Shown piece by piece: positions 8,352 to 17,606 of a DNA stretch of 64,000 bases (the first letter of the stretch is position 1; every line of letters begins with the position of its first letter). The notes beneath the pieces are model-generated. The model searched no databases. It was not told the origin of the DNA and was given only the letters and a program-made list of their open reading frames with translations. Origin of the DNA: Bacillota bacterium. GTDB taxonomy: Bacteria > Bacillota > Clostridia > Lachnospirales > Lachnospiraceae. The translations under genes were made by a program, and so were the position numbers. Where the stretch lies: positions 1 through 64,000 of the forward strand of contig JAEWEO010000310.1 in the NCBI GenBank assembly GCA_023389295.1, given 5' to 3'.

Positions 8352-10238
8352 TTATTTAGATAATTTAAAGTAGACAAATTTTTGCCCTTTCCACATACCT
8401 GTTCCTGCTTCTACGGTTATTTTTAACTTCTTAACGATACCATTGGACTTCATTGTAATCGTAACACTACCCATTTTATGTATGGTGATAATTCCTTTCT
8501 TACTAATGGTTGCTATGTTCTTATTAGAAGATGCAAAGGTTACTGCAGTACAATTATTAAATGTAAACAAACTATTGAGATCCAATTTATTGTCAGAGGA
8601 TAACAATGTAAATGCAGGTAATGTATCCTTCACCTCAATACTGGGCTTAGTATCTTTCACGGTTACTTTTATTGTTTTTGATTTAGTACCCTTTAAAGAG
8701 ACCTTTATCGTACAGGTACCTTTCTTCTTTGCTGTTATAACACCTTTTTTTGATACAGTAGCGATTGATACATCCGAGCTCTCAAATTCCATCTCTTCTT
8801 TACTATTAATTGCAGTTGCATTAATTTTTGCAGTTTTTCCTTTTTCTAATGTGAAACTTGTCTTACCTAGCTTTATTTCTGGGGTGTAGATATCAGATTC
8901 ATCTAAGTCATCTTCATCTGCTGTAATAAAAGTCCGTTTTAAAACAGTATTCTCTTTCTTAGCATATACCGTATATATTGTATTTTTCTTAAGATTCTTA
9001 AACATATTACTACTTTGATAAGACTTGCCGTCAATACTGTATTGATAACCACTTAATTTTTTAATTCTAAAATATGTGTTACCATACTCTTGTAGCATTA
9101 GTTGGTTACTTTCACTTTTTTCTATCAATTTATTATTAATATCGGTATAACCCTCTTCAATTATTTGATTAGCATATGTAGCAAAACTTCCATCCGGAAT
9201 AACTACATATGGCGCATCCCAAACGTATTGTAAATTTTCAGGTGGGTTATTACCAAGGAACTCAATATACTCAGGTGCATCTTGAACGCTCATATTTAGA
9301 TTTATATATTCAAAGGTGGAAGGAAATATCATTTTCTTAATATTAAAACCCTCACAAAGAAATACTGCACCACCATCCAGAGGCTCATCAAATTCATCTT
9401 CTAGAGCTCCAATACTTATAACCGGCAATCCAGCTATGCTATCTAAAAACTTCAATTCTTCTGTGTAAGGGTAATAGGCAGAAAAATATGACAAATCATA
9501 ACTGAGTTTATATGCAATTTTATCTATAATAAATCCTTGGTCGATATCGATAATGTAATGATTTTGTGAGAATTTTTCCGGAGACATATCAAAATAGGTG
9601 GAGCTACTTTTTGCTGGAGTTTTAGTTTCATATTGATATATATTATTACTATCAAAGGTTGTATCAATTGATATCCACCGTCCATCAACGTAAGCCATAT
9701 TCCAAGCATGAGACTCCCAACCTGATAATCCGTCTGCATACCCATATACATTAATAACCGGGATGTCAACGGATGTAAGCATTGCATGGGTAAGTTCAGT
9801 ATATCCTCCACACATAGCAATACGCTTCGTAAATACATCATAGGCCATTAAGCCTGATTCACCATTAATATTATCTATGTATGAATCCATATTATAGTAG
9901 ACATTATTCGCAATCCAATCATGAATAATTCTAACCTTATCATATTCTGAATTCGTACCTTCTATCAGCTTCTTCGTAAATTCTCTTATCTCCTCAAACT
10001 GAGCCTGTGTCATATCATCATCCGGACTATAATAATAATTGGCAGTAATATAGGCTTTTGCATCTACATTGTCAAGGATCTCCATGTATTTGCTCATTGT
10101 TGTAACACGTACATCGAAAGACGGAACGTCCGCTTGTGCATAAGCTATACTAGGTTTCTTTGTTGTATCCATAATTAGAAATAATGTAATTAATATAGCC
10201 AGAGATAATAATTGGGTCAATCTTTTGTGTTTTTTCAT
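8352..10238 (-). CDS. Secreted transglutaminase-like protein with bacterial Ig-like domains
   Basis: About 628 residues. An N-terminal signal peptide (KKHKRLTQLLSLAILITLFL) is followed by a transglutaminase-like cysteine-peptidase core: Cys in AMCGGYTELTHAML, His in ESHAWNMAYVDGRW and Asp in SIDTTFD, so the catalytic triad is complete. The C-terminal third has two BIG2-like Ig domains (LGKTSFTLEKGKTAKI...; FASSNKNIATISKKGIITI), typical of cell-surface adhesive modules. The start at 10238 follows GGAGG by five bases; the longer ORF start at 10250 is disfavoured. It lies 20 bases behind the lipoprotein gene, so the two are probably co-transcribed. The substrate is unknown. Confidence 0.8.
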   Translation of the reverse strand: MKKHKRLTQLLSLAILITLFLIMDTTKKPSIAYAQADVPSFDVRVTTMSKYMEILDNVDAKAYITANYYYSPDDDMTQAQFEEIREFTKKLIEGTNSEYDKVRIIHDWIANNVYYNMDSYIDNINGESGLMAYDVFTKRIAMCGGYTELTHAMLTSVDIPVINVYGYADGLSGWESHAWNMAYVDGRWISIDTTFDSNNIYQYETKTPAKSSSTYFDMSPEKFSQNHYIIDIDQGFIIDKIAYKLSYDLSYFSAYYPYTEELKFLDSIAGLPVISIGALEDEFDEPLDGGAVFLCEGFNIKKMIFPSTFEYINLNMSVQDAPEYIEFLGNNPPENLQYVWDAPYVVIPDGSFATYANQIIEEGYTDINNKLIEKSESNQLMLQEYGNTYFRIKKLSGYQYSIDGKSYQSSNMFKNLKKNTIYTVYAKKENTVLKRTFITADEDDLDESDIYTPEIKLGKTSFTLEKGKTAKINATAINSKEEMEFESSDVSIATVSKKGVITAKKKGTCTIKVSLKGTKSKTIKVTVKDTKPSIEVKDTLPAFTLLSSDNKLDLNSLFTFNNCTAVTFASSNKNIATISKKGIITIHKMGSVTITMKSNGIVKKLKITVEAGTGMWKGQKFVYFKLSK

Positions 10239-10258
10239 TGAATCCTCCATAATGAATT

Positions 10259-11644
10259 TTATCGTTTGTAACTGTACATCGCATCGTCAAATATCGCAGC
10301 CATATCAGACTGCTTGCCATATTTAAAGCCTATCCTCCCCTCATATGCCATGGAATCGCAAGAATCTGTGGCGATAAACACGCGAAGTTTTTCACCGTCT
10401 TCGCGCGTGAATTGTATTGTAGCGATGTAAGGACAACCAGAAAAGCCGTATACCTCCTCGCTATTTATCGATTTATCCATGAGCTTTGACAAAGCGGTGA
10501 GTTTTTCCATATCATTTACGGTTTGCGACCGTAATTTGAAAATATAGGAGCCATCCGATTGCTCTACCCATTCTGATAAATTAATACTTGCGCTCCTTAA
10601 AGGGGTTTCAAACCATTTCGCGTCAAAGCTTCCATAATCCATATCCACAACATCTTTTATTTTGCTCATAACAAATTTATATATATTTTCATTGTATTCA
10701 AGCGAAACAAATCCTTGCTCATCTGTGAACGACATCATGTAACCCGTTGAATTCCTATTGCCAAGAAGTACATATTGCCTTCCGTCTATATTCAGCTTAG
10801 CGCCTGTAGTACGTATGGCACTATCTTTCCCATACAAGTACTTCCATGCATCTTGGCGTGATTTTACACCATCGACAACGTTTGAGGAGGAAATCAAGCC
10901 ACGAATTTCTTCGAGTCCATCGCTGTCTATATTGATGTAGCAGGGATATTGAGTTGAATAAAACTTCAATGTATCGGCATCTTGATAATAAAATTCAATA
11001 CAGGGCGTATTCTCACTATAAAACGAAAGACCCTCATTCTTTTTTATAAAGGTAAGTTCATCTCTTCCGCCTTGCGTAAATGCACGACCAAACGCCTGAT
11101 TAACATTTTCATTAGAGCTTTCACATACACTAAAGCAAAAGCAGTCAAGGGTTTCGCTACCTAAAGGCATCTCTAGAAGACGATAGCCTTTGACCTCGTA
11201 AAGGATTGTCGAGTTTAAATCTTTATCATAATATCCGATTTGGAAAATTTCTCCCATAGTATCAGGCCCTGAAAAATATCCTAAGTTAATGCTGTCAAAA
11301 TCATTGTATACAGGTGCATCCGCACGCCGGACGGCTAAGTAATAATCCATGCCTTCTCCTGCTGTTCGACCTGTGATATCGTAATGTCCTAGTAACATAT
11401 CAGACAACTGCTTTGTTTTACTCTCGTCCATCTGCTTAAATGCAGCGCAGTCAATATAGCTTTCTACAAGGGCGATATACTCGTCCTGTGGGGTAGGTGG
11501 CGTTGGTTTCGGCGTTTCCTGTGGCATAGTTGGTGCAATGGGAGTTATAGGAATATCGCTCACAGAAGAAGGCTCCGGTTTTGCACACGAAGCCGCTAGA
11601 AGCGTAACCAACAGTATTATGACGACTACGTACTGTTTCTTCAT
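10259..11644 (-). CDS. Putative lipoprotein of unknown function
   Basis: 461 residues. The N-terminus MKKQYVVVIILLVTLLAASC is a lipoprotein signal peptide with lipobox LAAS-C, followed by a Pro/Thr-rich linker (PITPIAPTMPQETPKPTPPT), so the mature protein is anchored outside the membrane. The remaining ~400 residues match no family I recognise. AGGAGAGG precedes the ATG. Base use is richer in G+C (GCG, CGC runs) than its neighbours, which may mean separate acquisition. It is probably the first gene of an operon with the transglutaminase-like protein. Confidence 0.7.
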   Translation of the reverse strand: MKKQYVVVIILLVTLLAASCAKPEPSSVSDIPITPIAPTMPQETPKPTPPTPQDEYIALVESYIDCAAFKQMDESKTKQLSDMLLGHYDITGRTAGEGMDYYLAVRRADAPVYNDFDSINLGYFSGPDTMGEIFQIGYYDKDLNSTILYEVKGYRLLEMPLGSETLDCFCFSVCESSNENVNQAFGRAFTQGGRDELTFIKKNEGLSFYSENTPCIEFYYQDADTLKFYSTQYPCYINIDSDGLEEIRGLISSSNVVDGVKSRQDAWKYLYGKDSAIRTTGAKLNIDGRQYVLLGNRNSTGYMMSFTDEQGFVSLEYNENIYKFVMSKIKDVVDMDYGSFDAKWFETPLRSASINLSEWVEQSDGSYIFKLRSQTVNDMEKLTALSKLMDKSINSEEVYGFSGCPYIATIQFTREDGEKLRVFIATDSCDSMAYEGRIGFKYGKQSDMAAIFDDAMYSYKR

Positions 11645-11843
11645 ATCATTTACCTCTCCTATACAAATGTTGTGATTAAACTTTAACTGGCTAGATTTTC
11701 CACCTTAGTAGCATTATATATTATTAATTACAGGAAATAAAGCCCTATCGATATAAGATAAATTTCAGTATCCTAATTAACTAGATAAGAGTACGAAAAG
11801 AAAAATATATTTGAATATCCCGTTTGATCTTTAAAATATATGC

Positions 11844-11897
11844 AAAAAGAAACTATTCCTTCACTCATTTATTTATGAAGGAACAGTTTCTTCTTTA
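11844..11897 (-). terminator. Terminator of the ethanolamine operon
   Basis: AAGAAACT-A-TTCCTTCA (11847-11863) pairs with TGAAGGAA-C-AGTTTCTT (11876-11892) with one mismatch. On the minus strand the stem is followed by TTTTT. It starts only a few bases after the eutQ stop codon and closes the 17-kb eut operon. Confidence 0.85.
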
Positions 11898-11900
11898 GAC

Positions 11901-12344
11901 TTATATTTGCTGCTGCCAATTGGCTGGGTATACAAAGTAAGCAAATCTAGCATTCGACGGTGTCTGGAAATGAATGTGGCTATTCTTTGGAATATAGATA
12001 ATGTCACCGGGATATCCGGTTACTATCCTTCCATTAATTTCAATCTCTAGAACTCCATCGATTACCATATCATATTCATCATAAGAAAGCGTCCACTCAA
12101 AGCTGGTATGATCCAGTTCCATGATACCAGCTCCCATTCTTGGAGCTTCCTCCAAGGTAACGACATCCTTTAATGAGACTCCGTACTGCCCACCAAAAGG
12201 CTCCGTCTTAACCGTATCCGTTTTTATCCTAAGAATTCCACTGGGATCCTTATCTTTTACAAAATCCTCAGGATCTTTTCTTTCAAAAGCTTCACGGATT
12301 ACCCTTTCTACTATTTCACGAATTATCTCTTCACTCAAATTCAT
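11901..12344 (-). CDS. eutQ: EutQ-like cupin protein of the ethanolamine operon
   Basis: 147 residues, shorter than the ~230-residue enterobacterial EutQ but retaining the C-terminal cupin barrel (residues ~65-147: MELDHTSFEWTLSYDEYDMVIDG, then GYPGDIIYIPKNSHIHF). EutQ in Salmonella has been linked to acetate-kinase activity and shell biogenesis; whether the short form keeps this is not evident. The first ~20 residues (EEIIREIVERVIREAF) form an amphipathic helix like an encapsulation peptide. It is the last gene of the operon, directly before the terminator. Confidence 0.85.
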   Translation of the reverse strand: MNLSEEIIREIVERVIREAFERKDPEDFVKDKDPSGILRIKTDTVKTEPFGGQYGVSLKDVVTLEEAPRMGAGIMELDHTSFEWTLSYDEYDMVIDGVLEIEINGRIVTGYPGDIIYIPKNSHIHFQTPSNARFAYFVYPANWQQQI

Positions 12345-12375
12345 CCTAGCAATTCCGCCTTTCTAGCTACAGATG

Positions 12376-13668
12376 TTATTTTTCATTCGATGCAGCCGAT
12401 TCACTTTGTGATTTCTCGCCAGCAACTATGGTCTCCATTTCCTTTTTTGTCGGTCCTGCCGTCTTAATCTTGGAGAGAAGCTTCGGAGCAAGAATATTAG
12501 CAAGAATAAGTGCTGTTATACCTGCTACTAACTTTCCGATAATAACAGGGAATATCATTTCCGAGTTTACACCTGCTGTAAATCCCAAATGATCACCAAA
12601 TACAAATGCTGCTGATACAGCAAAAGCAACGTTTAATAATTTGCCTTTTGCATTCATATCACCCATGATATTGAACATAGCAATATTATTTGCCAGGTTG
12701 GCTACAAGACCTGCAGAACTATTTTCATCCATGCCAAAGGCTTTACCCATTTTCTTAAGAGGCTTCTCAAAGGTCTTGGTGATCCATTTCACCATGGGGA
12801 AAGCTCCGATCAATACAATGGCAATCTGTCCGCACACGAGTAAACCCGACATCAAAGGAATGGTACCAGTCGAATCCGGTTCCACCATGATATTTAATAG
12901 CGGAAATTTAATCCCTGTCTGAAACTGAAATACTGCTAAAGCTGTGAAAACTGTGATTAATACAGTAACACCGGTTCCAAATTTGTTGAAGCCGTTAATC
13001 ATCTTGGTCGGGATAAACCAAAGACCTACCACAATAAGACCTGCAATGATGATTACCGGGATGAGGTTAACTAAAATAGTTCCAATGCTTATTTTATATG
13101 AGGTCATATTCATTGCCAAACCGCCTACGATACAACCAATGGGAACTGTAATAAGACCCGCAAGAATACCGGCACCAAGATAAGGTCTATCATCCTTTTT
13201 AATGATGGATAGGGCTACTGGAATAGTAAATACAATGGTTGGTCCCATCATAGTTCCCAGGATTAAACCGGAGAAATTTCCGATGGACCCATTGTCAGCC
13301 AACTGCATTGCCAGAGGATAACCACCCATATCACAAGCAAGTAAGGTGGTTGCAAACATGGAAGCATCTGCTCCTACCAGGTTATAAATCGGAACAATAA
13401 TTGGTTTTAAAATGATTGCAAGAACAGGTGCTGCTGCAACTACACCTGCCATAGCGATTGCTAAAGGTCCCATGGCATTGAACCCTTCATCAAACTTTTC
13501 ACCATAGCCTAATTTATTGCCACGAATTTTATCAACGGCACCGACAATCATAAATATCATCATAATAAAAATAATGACGGAGTTAATGGATAAATTAGAA
13601 ACCCATGCTTTTATACTTTCCGTAAATACGCTTACATTTGTTATATTATCGATTAATTCTTGAAACAT
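12376..13668 (-). CDS. eutH: Ethanolamine permease EutH
   Basis: 430 residues, almost entirely hydrophobic with about ten or eleven membrane-spanning segments, ending in a hydrophilic tail. Sequence features such as DKIRGNKLGYGEKFDEGF, ACDMGGYPLAMQLA and NNIAMFNIMGDMN are typical of EutH, an inner-membrane protein assisting ethanolamine uptake. It lies between the shell protein pduT and eutQ, with an AAGGAGG site before the ATG. It supplies substrate to the lyase inside the microcompartment. Confidence 0.93.
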   Translation of the reverse strand: MFQELIDNITNVSVFTESIKAWVSNLSINSVIIFIMMIFMIVGAVDKIRGNKLGYGEKFDEGFNAMGPLAIAMAGVVAAAPVLAIILKPIIVPIYNLVGADASMFATTLLACDMGGYPLAMQLADNGSIGNFSGLILGTMMGPTIVFTIPVALSIIKKDDRPYLGAGILAGLITVPIGCIVGGLAMNMTSYKISIGTILVNLIPVIIIAGLIVVGLWFIPTKMINGFNKFGTGVTVLITVFTALAVFQFQTGIKFPLLNIMVEPDSTGTIPLMSGLLVCGQIAIVLIGAFPMVKWITKTFEKPLKKMGKAFGMDENSSAGLVANLANNIAMFNIMGDMNAKGKLLNVAFAVSAAFVFGDHLGFTAGVNSEMIFPVIIGKLVAGITALILANILAPKLLSKIKTAGPTKKEMETIVAGEKSQSESAASNEK

Positions 13669-13703
13669 ACTTTATCCTCCTTAACCTTTACTCTATATAT
13701 TTT

Positions 13704-14243
13704 TTATTGTAAAGCTTCAAATAATTGGGGTGAGGGTTTTGGAATAACCGTACTTTGAAGATATAATTCACTACTTTTTTCTGCTGCAGCTATGGCTGTG
13801 TGAACCGCACCTATTTCCCCTGTCAGAGATACAAACCCTTTTCCTCCGATGGCAAATCCAATTCGTACCTCAATTAAAGTAATCTGTGCTGCTTTTGCTG
13901 CAACATCCGCTGCATTGATGGCAGACGCTACGGAGTAAAATTCAATCACTCCCACCGCTTTCGTACTTGGTACCTGAGTTACTGCTGATAATGCAGGGAT
14001 GAGCTGGGGATGGATACTTGGAATAAATAAGGAATCCACCAAGTACTCCCCGCTGCGCTTCTTCCCCTCTGTCATGGAGGCCTTCACATCTCCTGTATCA
14101 CCGGCTATGATAATCATATATTTTCCGGGACATACGGTACAGGAGCGAATTAAATCCACCTGCGCTGCCTTCAACATAAAATCGCAGGTTTCAATTCCAC
14201 GTGCGATGCTTGTCAGCTCAATCATACCAATTGCATTGCCCAT
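13704..14243 (-). CDS. Tandem-BMC shell protein, PduT-like, with pore cysteine
   Basis: 179 residues with two BMC domains in tandem (residues ~4-88 and ~95-178), forming a trimeric pseudohexamer in the shell. C38 in TVCPGKYM falls where Salmonella PduT holds the Cys38 ligand of a [4Fe-4S] cluster at the pore; C35 is also present. The gene lies two bases after the PduS-like gene, and in pdu systems PduS and PduT work together to carry electrons across the shell. Finding this pair inside an otherwise eut-type operon indicates a shell with an electron conduit. The symbol is left empty because the operon is eut, not pdu. Confidence 0.88.
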   Translation of the reverse strand: MGNAIGMIELTSIARGIETCDFMLKAAQVDLIRSCTVCPGKYMIIIAGDTGDVKASMTEGKKRSGEYLVDSLFIPSIHPQLIPALSAVTQVPSTKAVGVIEFYSVASAINAADVAAKAAQITLIEVRIGFAIGGKGFVSLTGEIGAVHTAIAAAEKSSELYLQSTVIPKPSPQLFEALQ

Positions 14244-14245
14244 GA

Positions 14246-15598
14246 CTAGTCCTCCCTTCGCATGATTCTGATGCCCAGATTTGTAATTTCAGTTATTGTT
14301 CCGTCCAGGCTGGAATGAATGTTGGCTGATATCCCTTTTTCATTGGCCGCAGCAATCAAATCGCCCTTCTGAACCAGATCTCCCATTTTGACTACGGGTA
14401 ATGCAGGCATACCGATATGCTGACTTAACATAACAAATACTTCTTTAGGCATGACCTCATAACATTCTTTGGCATGCTGCCCCTCGTAGTTACTTAGCCC
14501 AAGTCTTGCAACTAACCGCCCTGTAGGTACTTTATGAATATCTACAACATCTCTGGCTATGGGTTTCTTATTTCGCTCAATTTCTAATCCTTTTTCTCTC
14601 AGCCGCTTCTTGATGTGCCGATTAACTCTACAAGGTGAGAGGCCCATGGGACAGGAATACATCTCACATAGCCCACAGTCGCAGCAATTAACTGCATTCC
14701 CAAAGATTTTCTTATACTCCTCATCATCGGTAATCACAGCCTCTCTCCAGATATTGCGCATTACAATATGGGGTTGTATGTTATGACCGATGAGATATCT
14801 TGGACAGAGATCCGTGCACATGCGACATTGGATGCATGCACTTCTAGCATGCGCCACCATCTTATGAAAGGATAGACGATTCCAATTGATTAGATAATGG
14901 TCTCTAGGAAGCACCATAATATTTCCTGTCGTTTTAGTGATAACCGCTTTATCAATCTCTTCCTCCGTCTCCAGTACCTTTCCCATCATGGGACCTCCTA
15001 GAAGAACAGCGTAACTTTGTATTTTAACCATTGCTTTTGCGATACATTCTCGAATGCCTGTTCCGATCGGAGCCTTCACCATAATCGGGGTATCCACCTC
15101 TCCTACAATGGAAAGATATTTTTCTGTAACCGGACGCTGTCTCATTGCTTCCATAACATTAATTACAGTTCCAACGTTACTTACCACAACTCCCACGTCA
15201 ATAGGAATTCCACGCTCCGGTACTGAGGTTTTGCAAACCTGCTGAACAATTACCTGCTCATCTCCGGCAGGATAGAAGGTTTTCATCTCATAAATCTCAA
15301 TATCCGCATCAGCCTTTTGGATCGCTTCTTTTAGGCAGCTTATCTCCTTCGTATATTTTTCTTTGAGCGCAATAACACTTCTCTTCGCGCCAAGGTGATC
15401 GGATACTGCCACAATACCTTCTACAAGTTGATCTGCAAAATTACGACACAGGAATTTATCAGTCTCAATGAGTGGTTCACATTCAGCGGCATTTATGATA
15501 AAGCATTCTGCTTTTGTATTAATTTTAATATGCGTCGGAAAACCGGCTCCTCCTGCGCCAACAACACCTGCCGCCTTAACTGCTTCTGTTAAATTCAT
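14246..15598 (-). CDS. PduS/RnfC-like iron-sulfur flavoprotein
   Basis: 450 residues. An N-terminal Complex-I 51-kDa-like NADH/FMN region begins AGVVGAGGAGFPTHIKI; then an SLBB segment; then two ferredoxin-type clusters, CIQCRMCTDLCPR (near residue 260) and CCDCGLCEMYSCP (near 305); and a C-terminal barrel-sandwich region. This is the layout of PduS, which reduces cob(II)alamin using NADH for re-adenosylation. In this operon it would feed EutT or pass electrons through the PduT-like pore. It sits between eutN and the tandem BMC gene, spaced by only a few bases on each side. Confidence 0.88.
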   Translation of the reverse strand: MNLTEAVKAAGVVGAGGAGFPTHIKINTKAECFIINAAECEPLIETDKFLCRNFADQLVEGIVAVSDHLGAKRSVIALKEKYTKEISCLKEAIQKADADIEIYEMKTFYPAGDEQVIVQQVCKTSVPERGIPIDVGVVVSNVGTVINVMEAMRQRPVTEKYLSIVGEVDTPIMVKAPIGTGIRECIAKAMVKIQSYAVLLGGPMMGKVLETEEEIDKAVITKTTGNIMVLPRDHYLINWNRLSFHKMVAHARSACIQCRMCTDLCPRYLIGHNIQPHIVMRNIWREAVITDDEEYKKIFGNAVNCCDCGLCEMYSCPMGLSPCRVNRHIKKRLREKGLEIERNKKPIARDVVDIHKVPTGRLVARLGLSNYEGQHAKECYEVMPKEVFVMLSQHIGMPALPVVKMGDLVQKGDLIAAANEKGISANIHSSLDGTITEITNLGIRIMRRED

Positions 15599-15602
15599 AA
15601 AC

Positions 15603-15896
15603 TCACCGCTTTCTTTCGATTAAGGTATGATCAATCTCCTGATCATCCACAATCCCCACAACCGTTGCATCAACCGGGATATCAAGACTACCTGCCGCCC
15701 CTCTTGCTGAACTTCCTCCAACAAAGATTACCGTTTCGCCGATTCCCGCTCCTATAATATCAGCTGCAACAATGGGTGACTTATCGCCTGATTCATCAAT
15801 TATATTAATTGGTTGAATGATCAGTAATTTCAAACCAGCGAGTTTTTGCTCCTTTCTGGTTGCCCAGATATTGCCGATGACCCTTCCTATTTGCAT
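15603..15896 (-). CDS. eutN: Microcompartment vertex protein EutN
   Basis: 97 residues, the usual size for a BMC-P (EutN/CcmL) pentamer that caps the vertices of the icosahedral shell. The N-terminus MQIGRVIGNIWATRKEQKLAG and the segment ADIIGAGIGETVIFVGGSSA are characteristic. AGGGGG precedes the ATG. The only BMC-P gene in the operon, so it must supply all vertices. Confidence 0.95.
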   Translation of the reverse strand: MQIGRVIGNIWATRKEQKLAGLKLLIIQPINIIDESGDKSPIVAADIIGAGIGETVIFVGGSSARGAAGSLDIPVDATVVGIVDDQEIDHTLIERKR

Positions 15897-15907
15897 GTAT
15901 TTTCCCC

Positions 15908-16681
15908 CTATTTTCCGCAGGTAGAAGCTACTCGTTGGATTTTAATTTTTCTATTATGTAAATACTCTTTCGCCAAGTCACTTAGTATAGCCTTACTGCT
16001 AATATGAATACAACTAGTTCCATCATAAATGGATTTCTTAATATCGCTTTCCGTGATCACTTTTTTATCAATGAGAATAATGTTTGAATTAAGTGCATCC
16101 ATTAACTTTACATCATCCTTTGATTTATCGGGTTGCGCTTCTAAATCTTGTAGGTTTATCCTTTCCTGACAGATATGACTGGGGCAACAAGATGTTAGGA
16201 TTAACTCCATCTCCCTCTCATCGCAGATAATGACACCACAAGCTTCTAATAGCTTAAGTTTTTCGATCATCATGGCATAATAAGCCTTTGGTGCTGTTTT
16301 CTCATATTGATACAACTCTATCCCGGATTTTGGAATTAGAATTTTTTCACCCAATAAAATTGCCTTTGACGCCAGGCTAAGAAAGGGTGAATCACAAATT
16401 CCTCCTGCTAATTTACAAAGTGCATGATTCGTGAGGTGATAAATGACAACCATATCATAATCATCCATCTCACAGTTATAATCCTTTAAGAAAGCACATT
16501 CTATTTCACAGCAGGTCTGAAGTTTTGAGTTTTCCAGCAGTTCGTGACATATGGTTTGATGTTGCTCTGTTAGTATTAATACTTTATTTTTATTGGTAGG
16601 CAAATTGTTGCTCACATCCTGTTCGGATAATTTCTTCATTACCCTGGACAGAATCTCATCTACCAATAGCATATAGTCCAT
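15908..16681 (-). CDS. Ethanolamine-operon protein of unknown function (Firmicutes-type eut protein)
   Basis: About 257 residues. I assign it to the uncharacterised 'ethanolamine utilization protein' group found in Gram-positive eut operons between eutJ/pduL and eutN. The start at 16681 (MDYMLLVDEILSRVMKKLSE) follows AGGAG; the longer ORF start would overlap eutJ. The first ~18 residues form an amphipathic helix like an encapsulation signal. A central part (DDYDMVVIYHLTNHALCKLAGG) has a flavoprotein-like alternating pattern, and the last ~35 residues (CIHISSKAILSDLAKEYLHN) resemble the ILSPxAREYL element in the EutT N-terminus. Six or more cysteines, including CCPSHIC, are notable. Function unknown. 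Confidence 0.7.
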   Translation of the reverse strand: MDYMLLVDEILSRVMKKLSEQDVSNNLPTNKNKVLILTEQHQTICHELLENSKLQTCCEIECAFLKDYNCEMDDYDMVVIYHLTNHALCKLAGGICDSPFLSLASKAILLGEKILIPKSGIELYQYEKTAPKAYYAMMIEKLKLLEACGVIICDEREMELILTSCCPSHICQERINLQDLEAQPDKSKDDVKLMDALNSNIILIDKKVITESDIKKSIYDGTSCIHISSKAILSDLAKEYLHNRKIKIQRVASTCGK

Positions 16682-16698
16682 ACGCTCACTCCTTCCGA

Positions 16699-17517
16699 TT
16701 AAATAATACAATTCATTGCTATGCCAGCAGGAGTAACAAGAAATGGGTTACGTGGTTTTACCGTTGGTATCCCCGTTTCATTCTCAATAATCTTTTCAAT
16801 TCCGGTAAGGCAACAGGTTCCTCCGCAGAGATAGATCATCTTTGTTTGCTCCTTATCAATGTACTTATTGATAATTGACGCCATTTTTTCAACGACTGCC
16901 TTTACCACAGGCAGTATTTCCCGGTGTCTGGAATAATCCTGCTTAATCCGTTCAGCTTCTGCAAACTGAATATGATAGTTACCCGCGAGTACCAAAGATA
17001 GGTGTGTCCCACCTGTAGGTTCATCCTCAATACGAATAACTTTGCCCTCCTTAAATATTGCAAGACCGGTGGTTCCACCTCCAATATCTACGACAACGCC
17101 ATCCTGTATCCGGTATATGGAATTTGCTGCTGTTGGTTCGTCCAGAATGCTAACCACTTCAAAGCCCGCACCTTCAGCAACATACTGATGTGTTTTTGTG
17201 CTACTTTCGGTACCGGCAGGCATAGCAATCGCGCAGTTTTTCAGTTCACAGTCAAGCCGGGCCTCAAGCTTTGCCTTAAGCTCTTTCACTATGGATAATG
17301 CTCCGCTATAATCTATTACTACGCCATCTCTTAAGACTCCTGCCGCCATTTTCTCACAGGCTATCGGATGATCCTCCTCATCTAATACTACCAGCACAAT
17401 GTAAGCCGTACCAAGATCAAGTCCACATTTTAATTTATTGCTTACCGGTTTAAAAGTTATTGCTTCTGACTTCTCCACCTGATCCATATAAGCATTCACA
17501 CGTTCTAAATCCATCAT
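16699..17517 (-). CDS. eutJ: EutJ, actin/Hsp70-fold ATPase of the eut operon
   Basis: 272 residues. The actin-like ATPase fold is seen in the phosphate-1 motif GLDLGTAYIVLVVLDE, phosphate-2 VVDIGGGTTGLAIF and adenosine motif YLCGGTCCLTGIEKII. EutJ is a DnaK-like protein of eut operons, thought to act as a chaperone or assembly factor; its precise role is unsettled. It lies 17 bases before the unknown eut gene and about 90 bases after pduL. AGAAGG precedes the ATG pair. Confidence 0.88.
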   Translation of the reverse strand: MMDLERVNAYMDQVEKSEAITFKPVSNKLKCGLDLGTAYIVLVVLDEEDHPIACEKMAAGVLRDGVVIDYSGALSIVKELKAKLEARLDCELKNCAIAMPAGTESSTKTHQYVAEGAGFEVVSILDEPTAANSIYRIQDGVVVDIGGGTTGLAIFKEGKVIRIEDEPTGGTHLSLVLAGNYHIQFAEAERIKQDYSRHREILPVVKAVVEKMASIINKYIDKEQTKMIYLCGGTCCLTGIEKIIENETGIPTVKPRNPFLVTPAGIAMNCII

Positions 17518-17606
17518 ACCTTCTATCCCTTGCCTTTCCGATATTTGAACTCTATTTAAGTATTTGAATAGGGCCTAATCGTGAGTTAAAATCAAAGCTA
17601 TTCATT

